Shown one piece after another: positions 8,974-18,055 of a stretch of 64,000 bases of DNA (position 1 is the first letter of the stretch; every line of letters starts with the position of its first letter). A model generated the notes under the pieces. It saw only the letters and a program-made list of their open reading frames with translations, was not told the origin of the DNA and ran no database searches. Source of the stretch: JABWBR01 sp036741235 (lineage in GTDB: Bacteria; Bacteroidota; Bacteroidia; Chitinophagales; Saprospiraceae). Made by a program: the position numbers and the translations under genes. The stretch spans positions 18,590-82,589 of the forward strand of contig DAINSQ010000003.1 in the NCBI GenBank assembly GCA_036741235.1, read 5' to 3'.

Positions 8974-9424
8974 ACAATTTATATTGAATGAGCGATCCAT
9001 ACGGTGTTGTTGCGCAAATGCGCTTCGGCTTGCTATCGCATACCTCTTTATACAACACAAAAGCAATTTGGTTGAGAGTTGTTAATAATTTTAACACAAG
9101 CATTAATGCAACTCCTTGCTGTATTTTCGCATCTATATGCTTGGAATGTTGTAACTTTGAAACGCAAAAATGCTTACTGCCAGGTTTGAGTACGCATTCT
9201 TCTTCTTTTTGATTTTCAACGCATTACCACATCGTCATTTACCTGAACGCCCTACCGACTGCCGCTTTGTCGGTATTTGCTGACAAAACCTGACATAACG
9301 TCACGATTTGTCGCGACTGGTACGGTTTTTGTTAATATTCATTCTAAATAGGTAATTTTTTTTGCGAAAATCGCCGATTACCGATAATTTTGTAAATAAT
9401 AATTACAACATAAAATCACCGACC
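8974..9424. other. Divergent intergenic region, XRE regulator / ECF sigma
   Basis: These 451 bases separate two divergent regulators. They contain an exact TAnnTTTG box (TAACTTTG, 9152-9159, plus strand), a 37-codon open frame just after it (9170-9283), and a perfect hairpin TACCGAC / GTCGGTA at 9253-9275. No other gene is seen. Confidence 0.4.
9170..9283 (+). CDS. Possible 37-aa small ORF
   Basis: ATG at 9170 begins 11 nt after an exact TAACTTTG promoter box (9152-9159). The peptide starts MLTARFEYAFFFFLIFNALP, which is hydrophobic, and ends with a polar tail containing two Cys. The frame also covers the hairpin at 9253-9275, so the transcript could instead be a short noncoding RNA. There is no homology support that I can judge; this is a weak call. 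Confidence 0.18.
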   Translation: MLTARFEYAFFFFLIFNALPHRHLPERPTDCRFVGIC

Positions 9425-9955
9425 ATGATGATCTATGCCTTGCAGAAAAACCAGATCCAGGAACAACTGGAACGGATCAGCAATTCGCTGCGGGCGTTTT
9501 CCCTCAAATTAACGGGGAATAGCGACGATGCGGAAGATTTGTACCAGGATACGGCGCTTCGGATCATCACCAATGCAGATAAGTACCACCCCGGTACGAA
9601 TTTCAAAGCATGGGCGGTGACCATCATGCGCAATATTTTCATCAATAACTACCGCAAACGCGTGCGCCGCAGTTTGATCATCGACCAAACGCCAAATAGT
9701 TATTACCTCAATCAGGGAAGCGAGGGCGTTGGCAATGAAGGAGAAACAAGCGTCACGATTGCTGAGTTAATGCAGATGGTGGATTCGCTGCCCGAAGATT
9801 TTCGCAAGCCTTTTATGATGGCTTTCGAAGGTTATAAGTACGACGAGATCGCCGAAGAACTCGATTCCCCCCTCGGCACTATCAAAAGCCGCATCTTTTT
9901 TGCCCGCAGGAAGTTGCAAAAGATGTACGAAGACGCGGTCAGAGAAAGAGCATAG
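9425..9955 (+). CDS. ECF-type RNA polymerase sigma factor
   Basis: A 176-aa protein; ATG at 9425 (a second ATG follows at 9428). Region 2 is seen at about 15-80 (DDAEDLYQDTALRI, NFKAWAVTIMRNIFINNYRK) and region 4 at about 115-170 (LPEDFRKPFMMAFEGYKYDEIAEELDSPLGTIKSR, of which EIAEEL and GTIKSRI are the key helix-turn-helix parts). It belongs to the sigma-70 ECF class. No anti-sigma factor gene is adjacent, so control is probably at transcription, perhaps by the divergent XRE regulator. Target genes cannot be read from the window. Confidence 0.9.
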   Translation: MMIYALQKNQIQEQLERISNSLRAFSLKLTGNSDDAEDLYQDTALRIITNADKYHPGTNFKAWAVTIMRNIFINNYRKRVRRSLIIDQTPNSYYLNQGSEGVGNEGETSVTIAELMQMVDSLPEDFRKPFMMAFEGYKYDEIAEELDSPLGTIKSRIFFARRKLQKMYEDAVRERA

Positions 9956-9960
9956 TTGAA

Positions 9961-9997
9961 AGGGAGAGTGTGAGGGGAATCCCTTCATACTCTCCCT
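9961..9997. terminator. Bidirectional terminator hairpin between sigma factor and treS
   Basis: A 17-bp stem with a 3-nt loop (AAT): AGGGAGAGT at 9961-9969 pairs with ACTCTCCCT at 9989-9997, and the inner bases pair with two G.T pairs. It lies between two convergent genes. No T-run follows on the plus strand. Confidence 0.6.
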
Positions 9998-10008
9998 CTG
10001 CCCCTCTC

Positions 10009-13000
10009 TCACTCTCCCACCCTCTCACTCTCTTTATTCAAGTACGTTTCCATTTCATAGAGGACGCCTTTCACGGGTATGCGTAGCCAGTCGGGGCGCG
10101 CATTCATTTCGTATCCTACTTCATAGATAGCTTTTTCGAGGGTATAGTTTCGCAGCAGCAGGCGCATTTCGGCCTCATCGGCAGGCACGAAGGCTTGTCC
10201 GGCAGCTCGATCGAGGTAGGCCGTGAGATAAAAGCGGCTTACGTAGTGGAACCACTGCCGCGCCCATTGTTCGAGCAGGGGCATGTCTTCTTTGCGATAG
10301 TTGGGGTTGAGCAAAAGTTGGCCGTATGCTGCATAGTGGAAAGAGCGGATCATGCCGGCCACGTCTTTAAATGGGGTCCGTTTAAGTCGCCGTTCGCTGA
10401 TGCTAAGCATGGGCTCTCCCTCGAAGTCAATGATAAAAAAGTCGCGACCATTAAACAGTACCTGCCCCAGGTGGTAGTCGCCGTGAATGCGGGTTTTGAC
10501 CGTATGGATACGACGGCTGTATATTTCTTCAAAACAGCGGAGTATGTCGTCGCGCAAGTCCAGTATTTGCTGGGCTTCAGCAGCCACATGAGAAGGCAGG
10601 GCATTGATGCGCCCCGCCAGGGCGCCGAGTTTATCGCTTACCAATTTCCGGTGAACGGCGTAGATGGCGCGCTGATAGTGCTGGGTAAAAGGTTCTGGCC
10701 TGAAATCCTGATCGGTATGATCGCTGCTGAGCGCGATATGCATTTCGGCAGTGCGTTGGCCCAGCAATTTGACGCGTTCGTAGGTCACGCTGCCAATAAG
10801 TTGTTGCAATTGCTCGGGCAACTGGTCGAAGTAAAGCCGGTCATGGCGCAACAATTCGGGCGGCTCCTGCTGGCGATCGGTTTTGGTCAGCACTTTATCG
10901 TAATACCGGCTCAGCACCTCCAGCATGGCGGTCCAGGCTTCGCCCTGGTTGGGGATTTTATTCTGTAGAAGCCCCAAAATTGTGTAGGAGTGATCGCTCA
11001 GGTTTTCATATTGTATGCCGCCGCCATAGCGGGGCGAGTTTTCGAAATTGGTTTTTTCAGACAAAAACCGGACTACCTCGAGGTCGGGGTTGATATCGGT
11101 ATCGAGTTTTCGGTATATTTTAAAGAAGTAGGCGCCATTATAAATAACAGAGGTATTGCTTTGCTCGGCCCTGAGCACTTCCGAGCGCACCTCTGTTGTA
11201 TCGAGGTCGAAAGCAGTCAGTACTTTACCTGATTCAAATCGCAGCCGTCCCTCGTGAAGATCGATTACCTCGTCGGTTTTGATGAGGCGGAACAATTCGT
11301 TGCGGAAGGGTTCGTCATAGATTGCATCGATGAGGATGCCTTCTTTTTGCGGGGTTTTGAGATAACATACCACACTTTGGGGTTCATTTTTTAAGAAATG
11401 AACAATGCGTTCGGCTTGATCGATAAAAGTGAGGGGTAGGAAATAGGTTTCGGGAAGGCCGTCGGTATAGCGCACCTCGATATTCATGAGATAGGCCTTC
11501 ACCTCGTTTACGTCAATGGCCGGTTGCCGGCAGACATCGACAGACACCAGGCTTTTCGATTTGCCGCCAAACCACCTGCACGAACGCATGTAGCCGGGCA
11601 AAACGCGTTTTTCGAGTAGTCTTTTAGCCGAATAATCGCTAAAGAAAGCGGGCCATTCCGCTTCAACAGCCAATTCAGGAATAGCGCGTTCTTTAGGAAT
11701 TTCCTGGTTTTCTTCTCCTTTTTCAAGTAGCAACCAATAATAGCCGTAAGGGCCTAAAGTAAACTGGTATTTGTCTTCGCCTATTTCAAAAAAGCGGTTT
11801 TGGCTGAAAATCTCGACAGGCTTGACGCCCTGAAAATCGCTCAGGTCGATGGCGGCGGCCTGGGAGAATTTCGACAAATTAGTGACGACCAGTATGCTTT
11901 CGCCTTCAAAGGTGCGCAGGAAAGCCAGGATTTTACTATTGCCTGCGTTGAGGAAAGTAGTGACTCCGTAGTTAAACGCTTTGAGGCGTTTGCGCATGGC
12001 AATCACGTTTTTGGTCCACCACAACAGGGAGTTGGGGTTTTGATTCTGTAACTCAACGTTGGTAGTTTCATAGCGATACATAGGGTCGCGGATAACCGGC
12101 AAGTATAGTTTTTGCGGGTTAGCGGTAGAAAAACCGGCATTTTGATCTGAATTCCATTGCATTGGCGTTCTTACGCCGTTGCGGTCGCCGAGAAAAATAT
12201 TATCGCCCATGCCTATTTCGTCGCCGTAATAGATTACCGGCATGCCGGGCAAAGAAAAGAGCAGGCTGTTGAGTAATTCGATTTTGCGACGGTCGTTACC
12301 CAGGAGCGGCGCCAATCGCCTTCGTATACCTTTATTGATACGGGCGCCGTGGTCTTGGGCAAAAACGCGATAGAGGTAGTCGCGCTCTTCTTCCGTAACC
12401 ATTGATAACATCAGGTCGTCGTGGTTGCGGAGGAACAGGGCCCACTGGCAGCTATCGGGGATGGGGGGAGTTTGCTCAAAAATATCGATAACAGGATAGC
12501 GGTCTTCGGTTTGCAACGCCATATAGAGGCGGGGCATGAGGGGGAAATGAAAGTTGATATGGCATTCATCGCCGGCGCCGAAATACTGTGCGGCTTCTTC
12601 AGGCCACAGGTTGGTATCGGCCAGGAGGATGCGGCCCGGATACCATTCGTCAATATAATGGCGCAGCGATTTGATATAGTCGTGAACTTCGGGCAGGTTT
12701 TCGCAATTGGTGCCCTCGCGCTGAAAAATAAAAGCAACGGAAGACAGCCGCAGGCCGTCAACACCCATTTCCAGCCAAAAGTCGATAATTTTGCGTATTT
12801 CTTCGCGCACCAACGGGTTATTGTAATTCAAATCGGCCTGATGGCTATAGAATCGATGCCAGTAATATGCCTTTGCGGTATTGTCCCATTCCCAGTTGGA
12901 AGATTCATAATCATTAAATAAAATACCCGCATCGGCATAGCGTTCCGGGGTGTCGCTCCAGATGTAGTAGTCGCGCTCAGGTGAAAATGGGGGCGCATGC

Positions 13001-13353
13001 CGGGCGCGTTCAAACCAGGGATGTTTTACGGAGGTATGGTTAACAATGAGGTCGATTACGATGTGCATTCCGCGTTTGTGCGCTTCGTCGAGCAGCCGGC
13101 GGAAATGATCCATGGTGCCGTAATCGGTGTGAATGGCGTAATAGTCGGCGATATCATACCCGTCATCGCGCAGGGGGGAGGTATAAAAAGGGAGCAAAGA
13201 CAGACAGGTAACGCCCAGGTCTTCGAGATAATCGAGTTTGCGTATCAATCCGTTGATATCGCCGATACCGTTGCCGTCGCTGTCAAAAAAAGAGCGAATG
13301 TGCAGGGCATAACAAATGGCGCCTTTATACCAGAAAGGGGTTGCGGTAGACAT
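10009..13353 (-). CDS. treS: Trehalose synthase-maltokinase fusion with altered GH13 active site
   Basis: An 1114-aa fusion. Residues about 1-560 are a GH13 TreS-type domain with many family blocks (DGNGIGDINGL, PSPLRDDGYDIADY-like LRDDGYDIADYYAI, EGTNCENLPE, VIYYGDEIGMGDNIFLGD, RNGVRTPMQW). The C-terminal half is a maltokinase with HGDYHLGQ and IIDFEGEP near 955-975. TreS interconverts maltose and trehalose, and Mak phosphorylates maltose for alpha-glucan synthesis through GlgE. Oddly, the nucleophile Asp expected after GLRL is Ser204 (VDGLRLSSV), the acid/base Glu of AEAN is Asp246 (ADTN), and NHTSD reads NHTSV. Only the third carboxylate (NHD, D312) remains. The GH13 half is therefore probably inactive or repurposed, and the kinase half looks intact. 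The last seven residues come from a CTCTCCCTC-type repeat. Confidence 0.88.
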   Translation of the reverse strand: MSTATPFWYKGAICYALHIRSFFDSDGNGIGDINGLIRKLDYLEDLGVTCLSLLPFYTSPLRDDGYDIADYYAIHTDYGTMDHFRRLLDEAHKRGMHIVIDLIVNHTSVKHPWFERARHAPPFSPERDYYIWSDTPERYADAGILFNDYESSNWEWDNTAKAYYWHRFYSHQADLNYNNPLVREEIRKIIDFWLEMGVDGLRLSSVAFIFQREGTNCENLPEVHDYIKSLRHYIDEWYPGRILLADTNLWPEEAAQYFGAGDECHINFHFPLMPRLYMALQTEDRYPVIDIFEQTPPIPDSCQWALFLRNHDDLMLSMVTEEERDYLYRVFAQDHGARINKGIRRRLAPLLGNDRRKIELLNSLLFSLPGMPVIYYGDEIGMGDNIFLGDRNGVRTPMQWNSDQNAGFSTANPQKLYLPVIRDPMYRYETTNVELQNQNPNSLLWWTKNVIAMRKRLKAFNYGVTTFLNAGNSKILAFLRTFEGESILVVTNLSKFSQAAAIDLSDFQGVKPVEIFSQNRFFEIGEDKYQFTLGPYGYYWLLLEKGEENQEIPKERAIPELAVEAEWPAFFSDYSAKRLLEKRVLPGYMRSCRWFGGKSKSLVSVDVCRQPAIDVNEVKAYLMNIEVRYTDGLPETYFLPLTFIDQAERIVHFLKNEPQSVVCYLKTPQKEGILIDAIYDEPFRNELFRLIKTDEVIDLHEGRLRFESGKVLTAFDLDTTEVRSEVLRAEQSNTSVIYNGAYFFKIYRKLDTDINPDLEVVRFLSEKTNFENSPRYGGGIQYENLSDHSYTILGLLQNKIPNQGEAWTAMLEVLSRYYDKVLTKTDRQQEPPELLRHDRLYFDQLPEQLQQLIGSVTYERVKLLGQRTAEMHIALSSDHTDQDFRPEPFTQHYQRAIYAVHRKLVSDKLGALAGRINALPSHVAAEAQQILDLRDDILRCFEEIYSRRIHTVKTRIHGDYHLGQVLFNGRDFFIIDFEGEPMLSISERRLKRTPFKDVAGMIRSFHYAAYGQLLLNPNYRKEDMPLLEQWARQWFHYVSRFYLTAYLDRAAGQAFVPADEAEMRLLLRNYTLEKAIYEVGYEMNARPDWLRIPVKGVLYEMETYLNKESERVGE

Positions 13354-13358
13354 AAACA

Positions 13359-13389
13359 GGTCATCCCAGGCTTTTCATCTGGGATGACC
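13359..13389 (-). terminator. Hairpin between T9SS protein gene and treS
   Basis: A perfect 11-bp stem GGTCATCCCAG (13359-13369) / CTGGGATGACC (13379-13389) with a 9-nt loop. It is 45 nt after the stop of the upstream gene. On the minus strand it is followed by TGTTTATG, a weak T-tract. Confidence 0.6.
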
Positions 13390-13434
13390 GTAAGATAAAA
13401 CGTATTTTGCACTTCACATTCTATGAGTGCCTAT

Positions 13435-15126
13435 TTATTGTTTCAGCCAGCGAAGCATTTCGGGGGGGCTGCCTGCTGAGTTTATCTGGAGTAGGTACAT
13501 CCCCGCGGGCCAGTTACTGCAATCGATTTCACACTGGTTGGTTACATCTGTAGTGGCGCTATAGCATAATCGCCCATTTAAGTCAAGTACCATAAGCGTG
13601 CGTTGTGCTGCGTTGTCAAATAATATATTCAGCTTGTCATTTGCAGGATTGGGGAATAAAATGGCGCTGGTTGTTAAAGGAGTGAAAGTGCCCACCGACA
13701 AAGGACGTTCGCAGGTTGGCGCTGTGCTGCTGTACCAATCGCGTAGCCAGTCTACTTCTTCATACATAGCGCCAATATGATCGAGCCAATAGGATGGATC
13801 GGGATGGAGGTGGAAAGCCAGGGCATAGTCGAGTTGTATCTGTTGGCCTGGAGATATATAACCTAATTGGGTATTTAGCAAAGTTCGATAATCAACATAC
13901 TGAATAGTGGAGTTGAGTTGCATCATCGACCAGTTATTGGGATTTCGCGGGTCGCCACTATACAGGAAGCTAGTAAGTGGCCCTGCTCCCTGATAACCAT
14001 TATCTCCAAAAGTCATCGGCGAGCCGTCGCGCCAGAATCCGCGCAATGAATGGTAGTATTCCAAGGGTGAGGCTGGGTCGGTGAGCGGCCAGGGTACATT
14101 ACCTACGCTGGGGTTGTTGAAAGCAATAAAGTTGCTGATTGGCCGGTTCAATAACACAATAGATTGTACAGGAATCTGATTGCAGAAAGCAGCGATATTG
14201 TTTTGACAGGAACATGCAATACCGTCAACATTATCGGCATTGTAAATAAAGCAGGCATTGCCGGCGGGATAACTACCTATAAAATCGTCGATATAACATC
14301 CCAGATCGGGATCGCTCCAAAATCCGGCATAGGCATCGGTTAGCGGCGTTGCGCCTAAATAGGTAAGATCGAAACGCAAAAAAACCGAGCGGTTGAGCGG
14401 CGAGTTTCCTGTGCAGTTGTAAATCCAGGCTGTTTGAGCAATCTGTAACCCAATTTCGGAAGTATTATATACGCACCAGTAGATTTGATGAGGAGGAATC
14501 TCTGCCAGCCCTATGTCGGGATAATCGCCGTCAAGAGGGTTGTAGGCGCCGTCGCCGTTGTAATCAAAAAAAGGGGCGAGTTTTATATCGTTGTATGGCA
14601 TTGGGAAGCCGTTATAGGCTTCAAAATGAGGGTTATTACGGGCAGGCCAGGCCATGACGGCTTCCTGCGGCTGGTCAATGACGCCATTGTCAGCCCAGTC
14701 GGTCAGGTGGCTCTCAATCTCTTGCGCGCTCACCGTCCATAGCCGGTTAAAATTGGCGCACACGGGCTGTTCTGCCTGCCCTGTTGCGGGATTCAGCGGG
14801 CCCGCAACATAAGCGCCCTGCGGCCATCCATACGTAGGCGCTACCAGTTTGATTTCGCCCTGGCTATTTTGCGCGCCAAACCACAAGCTGGAAGAATAGA
14901 TTGTTGCCGCCTCCGAGTTGCCACCCGATGTATCTGTACCAACAAACAACGAGGCTCCTGTATCGTCGATAAACAGGTAGCCAGTGTTAGAAATAGCGGC
15001 TTTCAATGTGGGACTTTCAAGATAAGCGCTCGACGACGCGTTAGTGCAATTGGCGGTTTGAGCAACAACCTGTAATTCCACCATTGAAAAAGATAGCAGG
15101 AGTAGGAGTAATAGTTGATTATGCAT
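13435..15126 (-). CDS. Secreted T9SS-dependent protein, function unknown
   Basis: A 563-aa protein; the start at 15126 gives a signal peptide (MHNQLLLLLLLSFSM... cleaving near VVAQ). The mature body contains a calcium-loop-like segment DYNGDGAYNPLDGDYPDI near 175-195, and is otherwise rich in aromatic and Gly/Asn residues with no catalytic motif that I recognise. The last ~75 residues are a type A T9SS sorting domain (LFPNPANDKLNILF, GMYLLQI, WLKQ end), so the protein is exported and attached to the cell surface or released. Proteins of this build are common in Saprospiria, and the role is unknown. An alternative start at 15189 would destroy the signal peptide. Confidence 0.75.
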   Translation of the reverse strand: MHNQLLLLLLLSFSMVELQVVAQTANCTNASSSAYLESPTLKAAISNTGYLFIDDTGASLFVGTDTSGGNSEAATIYSSSLWFGAQNSQGEIKLVAPTYGWPQGAYVAGPLNPATGQAEQPVCANFNRLWTVSAQEIESHLTDWADNGVIDQPQEAVMAWPARNNPHFEAYNGFPMPYNDIKLAPFFDYNGDGAYNPLDGDYPDIGLAEIPPHQIYWCVYNTSEIGLQIAQTAWIYNCTGNSPLNRSVFLRFDLTYLGATPLTDAYAGFWSDPDLGCYIDDFIGSYPAGNACFIYNADNVDGIACSCQNNIAAFCNQIPVQSIVLLNRPISNFIAFNNPSVGNVPWPLTDPASPLEYYHSLRGFWRDGSPMTFGDNGYQGAGPLTSFLYSGDPRNPNNWSMMQLNSTIQYVDYRTLLNTQLGYISPGQQIQLDYALAFHLHPDPSYWLDHIGAMYEEVDWLRDWYSSTAPTCERPLSVGTFTPLTTSAILFPNPANDKLNILFDNAAQRTLMVLDLNGRLCYSATTDVTNQCEIDCSNWPAGMYLLQINSAGSPPEMLRWLKQ

Positions 15127-15276
15127 AACTCGATGTTTTTTGCTAAATAATATAATAAAAACAAACGGGTTATGCCAAAAAAAGGGCAATAGTCAGGATT
15201 CTGATTCAAAAATGATGCGCAAAGCGCGCACCGGGGGGCCGGGTGCAGCGCCAAAACATACTATGAGAATTTATAG

Positions 15277-15284
15277 CAAAGATA
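15277..15284 (-). promoter_or_regulatory. Promoter box upstream of the T9SS protein gene
   Basis: Exact minus-strand TATCTTTG, 150 nt upstream of the chosen start at 15126. It lies between the accC terminator element and the gene, so it is well placed, although the leader would be long. Confidence 0.4.
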
Positions 15285-15301
15285 TGAAAAAACAGTTATA
15301 C

Positions 15302-15467
15302 GTTGTAGGTTGTAGGTTGTAGGTTGTAGGTTTAGGTTGTAGGTTGTAGGTTTAGGTTGTAGGTTGTAGGTTGTAGGTTGTTTATAGGTTTATGAGTTTA
15401 TAAGTTTATGAATAAGAGTGGACTATAAACCTATAAACCTATAAACGAACAGAGAGATAACCTACAA
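15302..15467. repeat. GTAGGTT tandem / inverted-repeat element after accC
   Basis: About eleven GTAGGTT-type units run from 15302 to 15380. They are followed by a TTTATAGG-type tandem (about 15381-15409), a short spacer, the complementary arm CTATAAACC-type units (15423-15450), and CCTACAAC at 15460-15467. The whole folds as nested inverted repeats and ends 1 nt from the accC stop codon, so it may act as the accC terminator. The same motifs recur at 7376-7402, 30279-30346, 44375-44439 and 54299-54315. Confidence 0.75.
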
Positions 15468-15468
15468 C

Positions 15469-16815
15469 TCACTCCGGCGCCTGTAGATTAAAGTCATTGA
15501 GAAAACCGGTATGGAAGTTGCCATTGCGGAAATTCTCGTCTTTCATGAGGCGTTGGTGAAAAGGCACGGTGGTTTTGATACCTTCAATGATAAACTCATC
15601 CAGTGCGCGTTCCATTTTTTTGATACATTCTTCACGGGTGCGGGCCCGGCATATCAGCTTGGCGATCATAGAATCGTAGAAAGGCGGGATGGTATAACCG
15701 GCATAGACGTGGGTATCGACGCGAACGCCGTGGCCTTTGGGCGTATGCAAAGAAGAAATGCGGCCCGGGCTGGGTCTGAAATTATTAAAAGGATCTTCTG
15801 CGTTAATCCGGCACTCGATAGCAAACATCTCGGGGTAGTAATTTTGGCCTGAGAGGGGTTCGCCCATGGCGATTTTGATTTGCTCCTTGATGAGGTCGTA
15901 GTCGATCACTTCTTCCGTAACGGGGTGTTCCACCTGAATACGGGTATTCATTTCCATGAAATAGAAATTGCGGTACTTATCAACCAGGAATTCGATAGTG
16001 CCCACGCCTTCATAGTTAATGGCCTCACCGGCCTTGACGGCTGCGTCGCCCATTTTCTGGCGCAGTTCGTCGGTCATGAATGGCGAGGGAGATTCCTCCA
16101 CGAGTTTTTGGTGCCGGCGCTGGATAGAGCAATCGCGTTCCGACAAGTGGATCACCTTGCCGTATTGATCGCCCACCACCTGGAATTCGATATGGCGAGG
16201 TTCTTCGATAAACTTCTCCATATAGATGCCGTCATTGCCGAAAGCTGCCTTAGCTTCCTGGCGGGCCATGCTCCAGTTGTTTTCGAAGTCCTTTTCGTCC
16301 CATACTACGCGCATACCTTTGCCGCCGCCGCCTGCGGTAGCTTTGAGGATGACGGGGTATCCGATATCTTTGGCGAGTTTAATGCCTTGTTTAACGTCTT
16401 TGAGCAGTCCGTCAGAGCCGGGAATACAGGGGACGCCGGCCTTGATCATCGTTTCCTTGGCGGTAATTTTATCGCCCATTTTGCGGATTTGCTCGGGAGT
16501 GGGGCCGATAAATTTGATACCGTACTGGGCGCATACCTCTGCGAAGTCGGCGTTTTCAGCCAGGAAGCCATAGCCGGGGTGGACGGCGTCGGCGTTGGTG
16601 ATCTCCACGGCGGCCATCAGGCGGGGGATGCTGAGGTACGACTCGGAGGAGGCGGGAGGGCCGATACAGACGGCTTCGTCGGCGAAGCGCACGTGCAGGC
16701 TATCGCGGTCGGCGGTAGAATAGACGGCGACGGTTTTGATACCCATTTCGCGGCAAGTGCGAATGATGCGCAAGGCGATTTCGCCGCGGTTGGCGATCAA
16801 TATTTTTTCGAACAT
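15469..16815 (-). CDS. accC: Biotin carboxylase subunit of acetyl-CoA carboxylase
   Basis: A 448-aa protein; the start at 16815 (MFEKILIANRGEIALRI) matches the family start. The ATP-grasp carboxylase shows the N-terminal lobe motif, the Gly-rich ATP loop KATAGGGGKGMR, the catalytic region ERDCSIQRRHQKLVEE, and MNTRIQVEHPVTE. It carboxylates biotin on AccB with ATP and bicarbonate, the first step of malonyl-CoA and fatty-acid synthesis. It is the last gene of fabH-efp-accB-accC and 92 nt downstream of accB. The carboxyltransferase subunits are not in this window. Confidence 0.96.
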   Translation of the reverse strand: MFEKILIANRGEIALRIIRTCREMGIKTVAVYSTADRDSLHVRFADEAVCIGPPASSESYLSIPRLMAAVEITNADAVHPGYGFLAENADFAEVCAQYGIKFIGPTPEQIRKMGDKITAKETMIKAGVPCIPGSDGLLKDVKQGIKLAKDIGYPVILKATAGGGGKGMRVVWDEKDFENNWSMARQEAKAAFGNDGIYMEKFIEEPRHIEFQVVGDQYGKVIHLSERDCSIQRRHQKLVEESPSPFMTDELRQKMGDAAVKAGEAINYEGVGTIEFLVDKYRNFYFMEMNTRIQVEHPVTEEVIDYDLIKEQIKIAMGEPLSGQNYYPEMFAIECRINAEDPFNNFRPSPGRISSLHTPKGHGVRVDTHVYAGYTIPPFYDSMIAKLICRARTREECIKKMERALDEFIIEGIKTTVPFHQRLMKDENFRNGNFHTGFLNDFNLQAPE

Positions 16816-16907
16816 ACCAATAACGATTATTGAGAACACATTGCGGGGTTGTCACTAGCGCCGGAGCGCTGATGTCGGGGGCCCGTCAATAGTATGGATA
16901 CGGCCAA

Positions 16908-17441
16908 TTAACCTTTGGGGTCGACGAGGAAAAGCACCTGGTCGTATTCAACGGGTTGGGCGTCTTCCACCATTACCTTAACCACGCGGCCGCTGATTTC
17001 CGATTCAATTTCGTTAAACAGCTTCATCGCTTCCACGATACAAACCACTTGTCCGGCCTCGATCAGATCGCCAACTTTTACATAAGGCGGTTTATCGGGT
17101 GAAGACGAGCGGTAGAACGTGCCTACCATAGGCGATTTCACGGCCAGGTATGCGCCTTCATTGCCTGCAGACTGTGTGGGCGCTTCGCTTTCGCCTGCGG
17201 GGGCGGGTTGCGAGGCTGCCTTGGGAGCTGCGGGCGGCGTGGCCGGCGCGATTATGGTTGGTGGCGCGATGGGCGCCGGAATGTCAGCGGAGGGAGGCGC
17301 AACGAAAAAGCCGCCCCCTTTACCCTGGCTATAATGCCGGGTGCGAATGAGCAGCTCGAATTCACCTTCTTTAATCTTGACCTCTGAGAGATCAGATTTG
17401 CTGACCATGCGAATGAGTTCCTGGATATCCTTGAAAGTCAT
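16908..17441 (-). CDS. accB: Biotin carboxyl carrier protein of acetyl-CoA carboxylase
   Basis: A 177-aa protein. N-terminal about 35 residues resemble the AccB head (DIQELIRMVSKSDLSEVKIKEG). An Ala/Pro-rich linker follows at about 50-95, then the biotinyl domain with the attachment motif VEAMKLFNEI, Lys near residue 140. It carries carboxybiotin between AccC and the carboxyltransferase. It starts 4 nt after the efp stop, which points to translational coupling. Confidence 0.96.
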   Translation of the reverse strand: MTFKDIQELIRMVSKSDLSEVKIKEGEFELLIRTRHYSQGKGGGFFVAPPSADIPAPIAPPTIIAPATPPAAPKAASQPAPAGESEAPTQSAGNEGAYLAVKSPMVGTFYRSSSPDKPPYVKVGDLIEAGQVVCIVEAMKLFNEIESEISGRVVKVMVEDAQPVEYDQVLFLVDPKG

Positions 17442-17445
17442 AGAC

Positions 17446-18012
17446 TTACTGTTTTACACGTTCCATATAAGCGCCCGTCTCGGTGTCGATTTTGATCAGA
17501 TCGCCCGCTTCGACAAACAGGGGTACGCGCACATCGGCGCCAGTTTCCACTTTTGCCGGTTTGAGCGTGTTGGTAGCGGTATCGCCACGAAGGCCGGGTT
17601 CAGAATAAGTAACCTCTAAGATAACATATTGCGGCATATTTACCGTAAGGGGAATTTCTTTTACTGCATGAAAAACCACTTCTACCTGCGTGCCTTCTTT
17701 GAGGAGGTTGGGGCGTTCGAGCATATCTTCCGACAGCGTCACCTGGTCGTAGGTTTCATTATCCATAAAGTGATAGCCGCCTTCATCGGCGTAGAGGAAC
17801 TGATAGTTTCTGCGTTCTACCCGCACATCGTCTACCTTGTGGCCTGCCGGGATATTCTGTTCGATCACTCTGCCATTGGTGAGGCTTTTCAGTTTCACGT
17901 ATACAAATGCGGCGCCTTTGCCCGGCTTCACGTGTTGAAATTCCACAATGACATAGGTATCATTGTTCATTTCAAGACACATGCCTTTGCGGATATCTGA
18001 AGTCGTTGCCAT
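17446..18012 (-). CDS. efp: Elongation factor P
   Basis: A 188-aa protein of normal length with three beta-barrel domains. The domain I loop is KPGKGAAF, with Lys32 at the position that receives a modification in many bacteria. The domain III hallmark is GLRGDTATNTLKPAKVETGA and VPLFVEAGDLIKIDT near the C-terminus. It relieves ribosome stalling at polyproline. It lies between fabH and accB, an arrangement frequent in Bacteroidota. Confidence 0.97.
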   Translation of the reverse strand: MATTSDIRKGMCLEMNNDTYVIVEFQHVKPGKGAAFVYVKLKSLTNGRVIEQNIPAGHKVDDVRVERRNYQFLYADEGGYHFMDNETYDQVTLSEDMLERPNLLKEGTQVEVVFHAVKEIPLTVNMPQYVILEVTYSEPGLRGDTATNTLKPAKVETGADVRVPLFVEAGDLIKIDTETGAYMERVKQ

Positions 18013-18055
18013 TGAGAAATGCTTTTTTCAGTAAAATATTTAATTATAAAAAAAA

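Noticed and set aside
15302..15467. Possible CRISPR array
   Set aside because: Units are 7 nt with no unique spacers, so it is a simple tandem and inverted repeat.
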